Assembly: GCF_009687865.1 (NCBI RefSeq)
Contig: NZ_BLAE01000006.1
Location: forward strand, 1-64,000
DNA length: 64,000 nucleotides
Reading direction: 5' to 3'
Origin: Acrocarpospora macrocephala
Lineage (GTDB): Bacteria > Actinomycetota > Actinomycetes > Streptosporangiales > Streptosporangiaceae
Within the stretch, counting starts at the first letter, position 1. Each line of letters starts with the position of its first letter. This document shows positions 7,972 to 16,199 of this stretch, piece by piece. A program made the translations under genes and the position numbers. The notes under the pieces are model-generated. The model was not told the DNA's origin. It worked only from the letters and a program-made list of their open reading frames with translations, and did not search any database.

Positions 7972-8409
7972 TCAGTCCTTGACCAGGCGGATTCTGCGGC
8001 CTCCATGCTCGCGTTGCCGCCGCACCACGTAGGTGCCCGGCGCGCACCCGGAGGCGCCATGCTCCGGGTGCAGAAGATAGGCGACGGCCGAGGTCTCGAA
8101 AACAGCGACGGCGAGCGACTGGCGGTCCCACATTTTCGCCGTCCACCGGCATGTACCCGGATCGGCGAAAAGCGTGTGCGGGTTACCGCCGGCCCCGCCG
8201 CGAAGCAGTACCAAGCCCTGCGGGCGCACATCCCGCCAGGTCGCGTCTTCCGGAATGGTCACCGTCGACTCGACGAAGGAAAGCGGGATGACGATGAGGT
8301 CGCCCTGGGCTTGGAGCCCGTCGATGACGGGGATCGATGCGGACTGTTCGAGATGGTCGAGCACGGACATTCCCGTCCGGCGGGACAGCGAAGCAAGGGT
8401 ATCGGTCAT
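7972..8409 (-). CDS. Conserved hypothetical protein next to DUF6745 gene
   Basis: Cytoplasmic-looking protein of 145 residues (MTDTLASLSRRTGMSVLDHL at the start; GCAPGTYVVRRQREHGGRRIRLV near the end). No signal peptide or membrane helix. I do not recognise a domain. It follows the DUF6745 gene by 10 nt with a GAGG site ahead of its ATG, so the two are very likely one operon and functional partners. Confidence 0.65.
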   Translation of the reverse strand: MTDTLASLSRRTGMSVLDHLEQSASIPVIDGLQAQGDLIVIPLSFVESTVTIPEDATWRDVRPQGLVLLRGGAGGNPHTLFADPGTCRWTAKMWDRQSLAVAVFETSAVAYLLHPEHGASGCAPGTYVVRRQREHGGRRIRLVKD

Positions 8410-8419
8410 GGGAATCACC

Positions 8420-9499
8420 TCAGGTTCGGCGGGCGAGCTGGGAGTATTGCTCGGCGGACAGGCCGTAGGTCCATCCGGCGGCCGTGATCGGGTCGGGGAG
8501 GTATCCCGGCACGGTCAAGCCGTACTGGCGGCGGGTTCCGTCGCGTTCGACGGAACCGTTGATCGCGAGCAGGACTCTGGTGTCTTTCCGCATGTCGTAG
8601 AGGCGGAGTTCGGCGCCCGGATTTCCGGGGTCCGGTGCTGCGGCGATGAGCCAGAGCCGGGCCTGTTCGATGTAGGACGGCCAGCCGATGCGCTCGATCG
8701 CGCAGCGCCGGATCTCGATATTGGTTTCCCGGTCGATTCGCTGAACATCCGGGTCTGTGATCACCCAGGAGGGCACCTCTACTCCGTGCCAGGCGTGCAC
8801 GTCGAATCCGTCGGCGTAGCGGATCGCGGGGCCGTCCGGTGCGTGGAGCCGTACTTCGCCGTTGTCGCCCCACACTTCCGTACGGATGGTGACCGGCCGT
8901 TCGGAGACGACGCAGATGTCGCGCTGTGGCCACCACCAGCCGCAGGAGCGGGCCGCGGTCGCCCACAATTCGAGTTGCCTGGACTGCTCGGCGGCGAAAA
9001 CGACGCCCGCCGCCCTGCGAAGGGCGTCGTAGTGCGCGATCCAGGAAACGCCCTGCGTGCTGTACCACCGGGACCAGTTGGTTCCCGCATCGTGCGCCAG
9101 AACAATCGGAATGAACACCGACCGCTTGGCGGATCGCGAAAGTGACGCGCGGACCCTATCTTTGATCAGCTCGTTCATCGGCCCATGACCCCATCGGACC
9201 TGGGCGTCGAGTTGCAGCCACAGCCGCTGGACCAGCTCGTTCAATCGAGCCGGCAGGGGCCATTTCGACAGGTGGTCGAGGCCTTTCCACGAGCGCGGGT
9301 GTATCCCCGGCGGAACGGTCGCCATGGCGGCGACCGGCGAGGTGACCCAATGGAACCGGGGTGGCGGGAATCCGGCCAGCTGATACAGCCCGGAGATTGC
9401 CTCTTCTGCGGTTCGACGATCGGCGGGCAGCGTCGACAACGCCCAGCCCAGCCATTCTTCACGGATTTCAGCAGCTTCCCGCTGCACGAGAGAGGTCAC
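8420..9499 (-). CDS. DUF6745-type protein
   Basis: Protein of 359 residues, soluble. Its C-terminal two thirds match what I know of DUF6745: a CGWWWPQRDICVVSERP segment, RLHAPDGPAIRYADGFDVHAWHG, VPSWVITDPD, then INGSVERDGTRRQYGLTVP and a closing TAAGWTYGLSAEQYSQLA. The family is found mainly in actinobacteria and cyanobacteria and has no known function. A GTG start at 9499 is assumed; the Shine-Dalgarno signal is poor, so the start is uncertain. It is the first gene of a two-gene minus-strand operon. The 230-bp gap 9500-9729 shows no feature I can support. Confidence 0.75.
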   Translation of the reverse strand: MTSLVQREAAEIREEWLGWALSTLPADRRTAEEAISGLYQLAGFPPPRFHWVTSPVAAMATVPPGIHPRSWKGLDHLSKWPLPARLNELVQRLWLQLDAQVRWGHGPMNELIKDRVRASLSRSAKRSVFIPIVLAHDAGTNWSRWYSTQGVSWIAHYDALRRAAGVVFAAEQSRQLELWATAARSCGWWWPQRDICVVSERPVTIRTEVWGDNGEVRLHAPDGPAIRYADGFDVHAWHGVEVPSWVITDPDVQRIDRETNIEIRRCAIERIGWPSYIEQARLWLIAAAPDPGNPGAELRLYDMRKDTRVLLAINGSVERDGTRRQYGLTVPGYLPDPITAAGWTYGLSAEQYSQLARRT

Positions 9500-9729
9500 C
9501 GGACGGAGGTGATGTCGTCCTTTCCAACAGTCATGGCTGAATGGTCACAGATCGACGCCTCGCCTGTCTACCCCCAGATCTCCGGGCACCCCTGGCGACG
9601 TCTTGATCACTCCATTACGGAACTTTAGCCAACCACCTCCGCCTAACCGCTTTCATGCGGCCATATAGTCCGAATTAGTGCCTCTGGAAGCCGCCACAGG
9701 TCACGCTCGGCCGCAGAAGGTAATCTTTC

Positions 9730-10710
9730 ATGACGACGATCCGGATATCGACCTTCAACGTCGAGAATCTCGATGAAACGCCGCCTGGCGCGCGCCCTTC
9801 GCTTGCCGAGCGCATCGTGTTGATGAAGCCGCAGATCAAGCGACTCAAGGCTGATATCGCCCTTTTTCAGGAAGTTCACGGTCAGGAGCGGCCAGGGCAA
9901 CCACGCGCCTTGCTGGCCCTGCAGGATTTGATTACGGACACCAATCTCGCGGGCTCGACCCTCGTCAGCACGAAGCCTTCCGATAACGCGGTCTACGACG
10001 TACGCAATCTGGTGGTCGCCACTCATCTGCCGATTATCGCCCACCAGCAGCTTCGCAACGATCTGGTCGACAAACCCACGTACCGGCGACTTACCGCGAT
10101 CCCGCCGGACCCGAATCCCATCGAAATCGGAGTGGAGCGGCCGATCCTGCACGTGCAGATCAGCCTTGACGGCCGGCCGCTGCACGTGATCAATGTCCAT
10201 CTGAAATCCAAGATTCCCACGGATATCCCTGGTCAGATGCTGGACACCTACACCTGGCGAGCCGCCGACGCATGGGCGGAAGGCTCGTTCATTTCGTCGA
10301 TGAAACGGATGAGCCAGGCCCTTGAAGTGCGGCGTCTGGTGGACCAGATCCTGACCGCCGACGCGGACGCCTGGATCGTCGTGGGCGGCGATTTCAACGC
10401 GACGCCGGACGAGATTCCCGTCCTGGCCATTCGCGGTGCGGTCGAGGACACCGGGAACGGCGACCTGTCCAACCGAATTCTCGTCCCCATCGAACATTCG
10501 ATTCCGGCGCCTTCCCGATACACCCTCTATCATCAGGGCCACGGCCAGATGCTCGACCACATGCTGGTGACCAGGAATCTCCTCGCCCACTACCGCGGTT
10601 CGGAAATCCACAACGAGGTCCTGCACGACGAGTCGGCCGCGTTCGGCACCGATCGCAAGTACCCAGAAAGCGACCACGCTCCCGTCGTGGCCACCTTCGA
10701 ATTCGAATAG
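9730..10710 (+). CDS. Endonuclease/exonuclease/phosphatase (EEP) family hydrolase
   Basis: Metal-dependent phosphodiesterase fold of 326 residues without a signal peptide. All EEP motifs are present: ISTFNVENLD (metal-binding Asn), LFQEVHG (Glu), INVHLKS (His), VVGGDFNATPDE (catalytic Asp/Asn), QMLDHMLV and the terminal SDHAPVVATFEFE (Asp-His pair). An AGAAGG site precedes the ATG. The substrate (nucleic acid, inositol phosphate or lipid phosphate) is not determined. The gene ends next to the convergent DUF1275 stop. Confidence 0.9.
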   Translation: MTTIRISTFNVENLDETPPGARPSLAERIVLMKPQIKRLKADIALFQEVHGQERPGQPRALLALQDLITDTNLAGSTLVSTKPSDNAVYDVRNLVVATHLPIIAHQQLRNDLVDKPTYRRLTAIPPDPNPIEIGVERPILHVQISLDGRPLHVINVHLKSKIPTDIPGQMLDTYTWRAADAWAEGSFISSMKRMSQALEVRRLVDQILTADADAWIVVGGDFNATPDEIPVLAIRGAVEDTGNGDLSNRILVPIEHSIPAPSRYTLYHQGHGQMLDHMLVTRNLLAHYRGSEIHNEVLHDESAAFGTDRKYPESDHAPVVATFEFE

Positions 10711-11355
10711 TCACTTCGGTCGGGTGAAACACCCGACCAGCGTGGTCATCATGGCCACGGGAATGGTGGCGAGCACCAGAGTCCACGCGATTCCATGGGT
10801 ATGAAGCAGCCAGGCTCCAACCGTCACCCCGCACACAAGCGCCACCACCGACGCCGCGAGGCGCCCGATATGCGGGTCATGTCCGCCAACGATCGGGGAG
10901 CCGATGATCATGGAGGTGACGGTGGTCGTCATCACCGTGGTATTGGTCAGATCGGCCACCCCGAGGTGACGAGTGGTGACATTTCGCATCCCCATCGCCA
11001 GCGCGAGAATCACAATCAGCGCGTACGGCGAAACAGGCATAAAAGCCACCCCACTGGCCAAAGCCAGCAGCGACGCCTCAGCGATCAGGGCCACCAGCAG
11101 CCAGTGACGACCGACCCGCCCGAGCAGCCCTCCCCCCACCACCCCCGCCACGTACGCCCCGACAGCGACCAGCGGCGGCCCCACAGCGAACCCCGACGCG
11201 CCGCCGAGCGCCAGGCCGAGCATGACGATGTTCCCGGTCATGGCCGACGTGAACACCTGCCCGAGCCCCAGAAAGCTGACCGCGTCGACCAGCCCGCTCA
11301 CCACGGTGAGGGTCAAGATCGCAGGCGGCAGCAGATCACGACCGCCGACATCCAT
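10711..11355 (-). CDS. DUF1275/YoaK-family membrane protein
   Basis: Integral membrane protein of 214 residues with about six helices. Family signatures are visible: SGLVDAVSFLGLGQVFTSAMTGNIVMLGLAL at the N-terminus (given as a region, residues about 19-49) and GMRNVTTRHLG with LTNTTVMTTTVTSMI in the centre. Function of the family is unknown. It is convergent with the EEP gene with no gap, and is followed upstream by a DUF427 gene on the same strand. Confidence 0.88.
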   Translation of the reverse strand: MDVGGRDLLPPAILTLTVVSGLVDAVSFLGLGQVFTSAMTGNIVMLGLALGGASGFAVGPPLVAVGAYVAGVVGGGLLGRVGRHWLLVALIAEASLLALASGVAFMPVSPYALIVILALAMGMRNVTTRHLGVADLTNTTVMTTTVTSMIIGSPIVGGHDPHIGRLAASVVALVCGVTVGAWLLHTHGIAWTLVLATIPVAMMTTLVGCFTRPK

Positions 11356-11397
11356 CTTGATCAGATTCCCGGCCGACGCCCAGCCGTACCTTCCCCG

Positions 11398-12129
11398 TCA
11401 ATCCCCGGCGCGTTTCTCCCGCGCACCATCGACGATGATGTCGACGACCTCGTTGTAGAACGAGAGATAGTCCTTGATCTGCGTGACAGCGGGAACCGGG
11501 TCGGGATAGACCCACGCCACATCGTTGGGCACGCCCTCGACAGGCTCGCGCATCGACCAATAGGAGGCTTCCCCCTTGTACGGGCAGAGCGTATGGCTCT
11601 CGGTCGCCACCAGCAGGTCGAAGTTCACGTCCTTGGGCGGAATGTAGTAGCGGGTGGGCAGCCCGGTTTCGAAGACCAGCACCGGCTCCCAGGTGTCGGC
11701 GACGATCTGGCCACCGATCTCGATCCGCACATGCCGGGAACTCCGGATCGCGTCGACACGTTTGTGCGGGTCACGAGGATGCGCGAAAATCTCCTCATCC
11801 TCCTCAAGCCACCGGTCAAGCGACAACCATTCGAACGCGATATGCCCAGGCAGCTTCGGATAGACGTAGGCCGCGTTCGGCGTCACGTCCCCATCCATGA
11901 CCAGGTCGTAGAACTCGGTCGCCCCTTCATGCGGTCCGCTCGGCGGATTCGCCGCCGGCCGCAGCAGATCACCGCGCACATCGCCGACGGGGAACGCATA
12001 GCGCGGAACGGGATACGCCGACTCCCACACCAGCAGCGGCTCCCGGCTGTCCACGACGACGGTCTCCCCTTGGTAGCCGCGTACCCAGCGCCGGCTCGTC
12101 TCCCAGCTGAACCGCTTGTTGTACGCCAT
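11398..12129 (-). CDS. Tandem DUF427 protein
   Basis: Soluble protein of 243 residues containing two DUF427 repeats, one around residues 10-110 (VRGYQGETVVVDSREPLLVWE, YAFPVGDVRGDLL) and a second around 125-230 (VRIEIGGQIVADTWEPVLVFE, RYYIPPKDVNFDLL, CPYKGEASYWSM, VAWVYPDPVP). DUF427 is a beta-rich fold of unknown role, usually single or double copy. Its promoter region (12130-12209) is shared with the divergent split-barrel gene. Confidence 0.88.
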   Translation of the reverse strand: MAYNKRFSWETSRRWVRGYQGETVVVDSREPLLVWESAYPVPRYAFPVGDVRGDLLRPAANPPSGPHEGATEFYDLVMDGDVTPNAAYVYPKLPGHIAFEWLSLDRWLEEDEEIFAHPRDPHKRVDAIRSSRHVRIEIGGQIVADTWEPVLVFETGLPTRYYIPPKDVNFDLLVATESHTLCPYKGEASYWSMREPVEGVPNDVAWVYPDPVPAVTQIKDYLSFYNEVVDIIVDGAREKRAGD

Positions 12130-12209
12130 CTCACCACAGTAATCACGCCGGATCAGCGGACCGTATCCTGGGCCCGGAAACCACCCCCAAGAAGATCGAG
12201 GGCCTCCAG

Positions 12210-12866
12210 GTGAGCAGTCAGCACGCGCCCGGCTTGGGCGTCACCGACCGCACGCGGATCCGCCGCATGAAAGAGAAAGGCCGCACCGACCGCGCGGACC
12301 TGAACGCCGTGCTGGCCGCCGGTTTCGTCTGCCACCTGGGGGTGAGCGTGGATGGCACGATCATGGTGATCCCCACGATTTACGGCGCGACCGAGGACAC
12401 GCTGTATTTCCACGGTTCGGTCGCCGCCCGAAGCCTGGTCGCGGCTCCCGACCAGACGATGTGCGTCACCGTCACCCACGTCGACGGCCTGGTCCTCGCA
12501 CGCTCGGTCTTCGAACACAGCGTCAACTACCGCTCCGCCATGATCTACGGCATCCCCCGCCTGATCACCGACGAGACCGAGAAACTCCACGGCCTGCGCG
12601 TAGTCACAGAGCAGTGCGCACCGGGCCAATGGGACTACGCCCGCCGCCCCACCCGCAAGGAACTGGCCGGAACAAGCATCCTGGCACTCTCCCTCGACGA
12701 AGCCTCCGTCAAGATCCGCACAGGCCCCCCGGACGACGGCGACAGCCCCGACGCCCAACTCGGCCTCTGGGCCGGCGTCCTGCCATTGACCACATCCTGG
12801 GGAGCCCCCATCGCCGACCCCGCACTTCCCGCCGGCATTGCCGCGCCCCCACACCTCTCGCGCTAA
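12210..12866 (+). CDS. Pyridoxamine 5'-phosphate oxidase-like flavin split-barrel protein
   Basis: Protein of 218 residues of the NimA-like, FMN-binding split-barrel group: RTRIRRMKEKGRTDRADLNAVL, CHLGVSVDGTIMVIPTIYGA, DTLYFHGSVAARSL, and YRSAMIYGIPRLI. The GTG start at 12210 has GAGG upstream. Members bind FMN or F420 and reduce or protect against small molecules; the substrate here is unknown. It is divergent from the DUF427 gene. The 179-bp gap to the malic enzyme contains two close copies of GCTTTGTTG but no gene. Confidence 0.85.
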   Translation: MSSQHAPGLGVTDRTRIRRMKEKGRTDRADLNAVLAAGFVCHLGVSVDGTIMVIPTIYGATEDTLYFHGSVAARSLVAAPDQTMCVTVTHVDGLVLARSVFEHSVNYRSAMIYGIPRLITDETEKLHGLRVVTEQCAPGQWDYARRPTRKELAGTSILALSLDEASVKIRTGPPDDGDSPDAQLGLWAGVLPLTTSWGAPIADPALPAGIAAPPHLSR

Positions 12867-13045
12867 TTCGAGGGGTAGCCGTAGCTCCCAAAGCCCGGGC
12901 CACGCGGACCTGGCGCCAAGACCATGGGGTGACCGCAAACGGAGCTTTGTTGGGGCTTTGTTGCCTGCGAATCGGGGCCGGAGGCAGGGTGGAAGAGGGC
13001 GCGAACCTGAGTGAATTCTCCACCAAGAGAAGTCAGGAGACAGCG

Positions 13046-14722
13046 ATGCACAAGCGGTCCTTCGAAGGCGGTCTCGCGGTCCTGGACAATCCCCTGCTCA
13101 ACAAGGACACGGCCTTCAGCCACGAAGAGCGGGCGGAACTCGGTCTGGACGGGCTGATCCCGCCGGTGGTCGAGACACTCGAAGAACAGGCGGCCCGGGC
13201 GTACGCGCAGTATCTGGCGCAACCCACCGACCTGCTGAAGAACGTCTACCTGACCGCCTTGCAGGACCGCAACGAGGTGCTCTTCTACCGCCTGCTCACC
13301 GACCACCTGCGGGAAATGCTCCCCATCGTGTACGACCCCACGGTCGCCCAAGCCATCAAGAACTACAGCCACGAATACCGCCGGCCCCGAGGCGTCTACC
13401 TGTCCATCGACGACGTGCACGGCATCGAGCAGGCCTTCCGCAATTTCGGCCTGGAATCCGATGACGTGGATCTGATCGTCGCCTCCGACGCCGAGGAAAT
13501 CCTGGGCATCGGAGACTGGGGCGTGGGCGGCGGGGCCGGCATCGCCGTCGGCAAACTGGCCGTCTACACCGCCGCCGCCGGAATCGACCCCGGCCGCGTC
13601 ATTCCCGTCGCCCTGGACGTCGGCACCAACAACGAGGCTTTGCTCAACGACCCCTTCTACGTGGGTGAACGGCATTCGCGGATCCGAGGGCAGCGTTACG
13701 ACGACTTCATCGACGCGTACGTCTCGACCGCCACCCGCCTTTTCCCGAACGCGATGCTCCACTGGGAGGACTTCGGCCCGTCCAACGGCCGCCGCATCCT
13801 GGAGGAGTACACGCCCCGGATCCCCACGTTCAACGACGACATGCAGGGCACCGGCGCGATCGTCCTGGCGGCCATGCTGGGCGCGACCCGCGTCTCCGGC
13901 GTGCCGATGCGGGAGCAGCGCATCGTCATCTTCGGATCCGGCACGGCGGGCATCGGCATCGCCGACCAGCTGTGCGACGCGATGGTCCGCGACGGTCTGG
14001 ACCACCTCACGGCCATGCGCCGGATCTGGGCGATCGACCAGCAGGGCCTGCTCACCGATGACATGTCGGCCCTGCGCGACTTCCAGGCCCCCTACGCCCG
14101 GCCGTTGTCCGAGGTCGCCGACTGGAACCGGGAGCAAGGCCGCATCGGGCTCGGGGAGGTCGTCAACCGGGTCAAGCCGACCATGCTCCTGGGCACCTCC
14201 ACCGTCCACGGCGCCTTCACCGAGGAGATCGTCCGGGCCATGGCCGCGAGCGTGGACCGGCCGATCATCTTCCCGATCTCCAACCCGACCGACCGGATGG
14301 AGGCCGTGCCGGACGACCTCCTCCACTGGACCGAGGGCCGGGCCCTGATCGCGACCGGAATCCCGGTAAGCCCGATCACGTACCACGGTGTCACCTATGT
14401 CATCGGCCAGGCCAACAACGCCCTGCTGTACCCGGGGTTGGGGTTGGGCACGGTCGTGTCGCGGGCGCGGCGGGTCAGCAAGGACATGCTGCACGCCGCC
14501 GCCTGCGCCGTCGGCGGGCTGGTGGACGTGACGGCTCCCGGCGCGTCGCTACTGCCCCAGGTGGAGAACCTCCGCGAGGTCTCGGCCACGGTGGCGGTCG
14601 CGGTGGCCCGGCAGGCGGACGCGGAGAACCTGGCCCGCGTCTCCCTCGACGACCCCGTCCAGCAGGTGCAGGACGCGATGTGGCAGGCGGAATACCGGCC
14701 AATCCGGGGAGAATCAGGATGA
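13046..14722 (+). CDS. maeA: NAD-type malic enzyme (malate dehydrogenase, oxaloacetate-decarboxylating)
   Basis: Oxidatively decarboxylates malate to pyruvate. The 558-residue length matches large MaeA-type enzymes. Motifs: the Tyr in LPIVYDPTVAQA, SDAEEILGIGDWGVGGGAGIAVGKL, DVGTNNEALL, FEDFGPSNGRRIL-like WEDFGPSNGRRIL, FNDDMQGTGAIVLAAML, nucleotide-binding FGSGTAGIGIADQL, and FPISNPTDRMEA. The ATG at 13046 follows CAGGAGA; the frame is open far upstream, but that part overlaps the previous gene antisense or out of frame and is not coding. Its stop overlaps the fumarase start (ATGA), so malate production and consumption are coupled at the translational level. Confidence 0.95.
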   Translation: MHKRSFEGGLAVLDNPLLNKDTAFSHEERAELGLDGLIPPVVETLEEQAARAYAQYLAQPTDLLKNVYLTALQDRNEVLFYRLLTDHLREMLPIVYDPTVAQAIKNYSHEYRRPRGVYLSIDDVHGIEQAFRNFGLESDDVDLIVASDAEEILGIGDWGVGGGAGIAVGKLAVYTAAAGIDPGRVIPVALDVGTNNEALLNDPFYVGERHSRIRGQRYDDFIDAYVSTATRLFPNAMLHWEDFGPSNGRRILEEYTPRIPTFNDDMQGTGAIVLAAMLGATRVSGVPMREQRIVIFGSGTAGIGIADQLCDAMVRDGLDHLTAMRRIWAIDQQGLLTDDMSALRDFQAPYARPLSEVADWNREQGRIGLGEVVNRVKPTMLLGTSTVHGAFTEEIVRAMAASVDRPIIFPISNPTDRMEAVPDDLLHWTEGRALIATGIPVSPITYHGVTYVIGQANNALLYPGLGLGTVVSRARRVSKDMLHAAACAVGGLVDVTAPGASLLPQVENLREVSATVAVAVARQADAENLARVSLDDPVQQVQDAMWQAEYRPIRGESG

Positions 14723-16158
14723 ACCGGATCCAGTACCTGCCGATCGGGCTGCGGGCCTCCGGCACCCGGACCGAGAGTGACTCGCTCGGGGAGATCCAGG
14801 TGCCGGCCGACCACTACTGGGGCGCGCAGACCCAGCGGTCTCTGATCCATTTCAACATCGGCGACGATCGCATGCCCAAGCCCGTCTACCATGCGTACGG
14901 CTTCATCAAGAAGACCGCGGCGATCGTGAACGGGCGCGCCGGGCGGCTGCCGCAGTGGAAGGCCGACCTGATCAGCCAGGTCGCCGACGAGGTCATCAGC
15001 GGCGCGCTGGACAGCGAGTTCCCGCTGTACGTCTGGCAGACCGGTTCCGGCACGCAGTCGAACATGAACGTCAACGAGGTGATCTCCAACCGGGCGATCC
15101 AGCTGCTCGGCGGGCGGCTGGGCAGCAAGCATCCCGTACATCCGAACGATCACGTGAACATGGGGCAGTCGTCCAACGACACGTTCGTCACCGCCATGCA
15201 CATCGCCGCGACGATGGCGCTCGAACGTGACGTGCTCCCGGCGCTGGCCCGGCTGCGGGACGCCACCGCGGCCAGGAGCACGGAATGGGAGAACACCGTC
15301 AAGATCGGCCGTACCCACCTGGAAGACGCGACTCCGCTCACGGTCGGCCAGGAGTGGTCAGGCTACGCGGCCCAGCTCGATGACGCCTCCGACCACCTCA
15401 AACACACCCTCACCTGGCTTTACCGCCTGGCCATCGGCGGCACCGCGGTCGGAACCGGGCTGAACGCACCACCGGATTTCAGCCGCGAGGTCACCGCGCT
15501 CCTCGCCGATCTCACCGGATTCCCGTTCGTCGGCGCGCCCAACAAGTTCGCCGCCCAAGCCTCCTGCGACGCGCTGGTCCGTGTCTCGACCGCGCTGCGC
15601 GCCCTGGCGGTGTCGCTGTTCAAGTTCGCCAACGACATGCGCTGGCTCGGGTCGGGTCCCCGGACGGGACTGCACGAGCTGATCCTGCCGTCCAACGAGC
15701 CGGGTTCCTCGATCATGCCGGGAAAGGTGAATCCGACCCAGGCGGAAGCCATGCTGATGGTCGCCATCCAAGTGATCGGAAACGACACCGCGGTCTCCAT
15801 GGCCGGTGCGGAGGGCAACTTCGAACTCAACGCGTTCCGGCCGATCATCATCACGAACGTCCTGCACTCGGCCCGCCTGCTGTCCGACATGATGGACCAT
15901 TTCCGCAGATACCTTGTCGAAGGCGCCCAGCTCAACACGTCCAAGCTGAAGGACAACGTAGACCGCTCGGTCATGATGGTGACCGCGCTCAGCCCCGTCA
16001 TCGGCTACGACAAAGCCGCCCTGATCGCGCATCGCGCGCTCGACGAGAACCTCACCCTCCGGGACGCCGCACTGAAATCCGGCGTCACCGCGGCCCTGTA
16101 CGACCAGGTCGTCAACCCCGAACGCCTCACCAGACCAGGCGTGGCCACAATCAACTGA
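14719..16158 (+). CDS. fumC: Class II fumarate hydratase
   Basis: Interconverts fumarate and malate. The 479-residue protein has VPADHYWGAQTQRSLIHF, QTGSGTQSNMNVNEVISNRA, NDHVNMGQSSNDTFVTAMH, KIGRTHLEDATPLTVGQE and the superfamily signature GSSIMPGKVNPTQAEA. The N-terminus and TGSGTQSNMNVNEV favour fumarase over aspartase, but aspartase cannot be fully excluded by eye. ATG at 14719 overlaps the malic enzyme stop, preceded by GGGGAGAATCAGG. Together they form a fumarate to malate to pyruvate route. Confidence 0.92.
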   Translation: MNRIQYLPIGLRASGTRTESDSLGEIQVPADHYWGAQTQRSLIHFNIGDDRMPKPVYHAYGFIKKTAAIVNGRAGRLPQWKADLISQVADEVISGALDSEFPLYVWQTGSGTQSNMNVNEVISNRAIQLLGGRLGSKHPVHPNDHVNMGQSSNDTFVTAMHIAATMALERDVLPALARLRDATAARSTEWENTVKIGRTHLEDATPLTVGQEWSGYAAQLDDASDHLKHTLTWLYRLAIGGTAVGTGLNAPPDFSREVTALLADLTGFPFVGAPNKFAAQASCDALVRVSTALRALAVSLFKFANDMRWLGSGPRTGLHELILPSNEPGSSIMPGKVNPTQAEAMLMVAIQVIGNDTAVSMAGAEGNFELNAFRPIIITNVLHSARLLSDMMDHFRRYLVEGAQLNTSKLKDNVDRSVMMVTALSPVIGYDKAALIAHRALDENLTLRDAALKSGVTAALYDQVVNPERLTRPGVATIN

Positions 16159-16199
16159 CCCCCAAGCGGCCGCCAAGACCCGGCTGCGACGATCCCGCG

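Noticed and set aside
7916-8152. N-terminal extension of the 118-residue membrane protein
   Set aside because: The extra 79 residues are Arg/Pro/Gly-rich, overlap the neighbouring gene, and AAAGGGGG stands before the ATG at 7915.
12461-13045. Long open frame extending the malic enzyme 195 codons upstream
   Set aside because: It overlaps the split-barrel gene out of frame, has Arg/Pro-rich nonsense composition, and the ATG at 13046 has a ribosome site and matches the family N-terminus.
12863-14494. 543-codon minus-strand frame opposite the malic enzyme
   Set aside because: Antisense shadow of a GC-rich gene; Val/Gly/Asp-rich composition and no domain motif.
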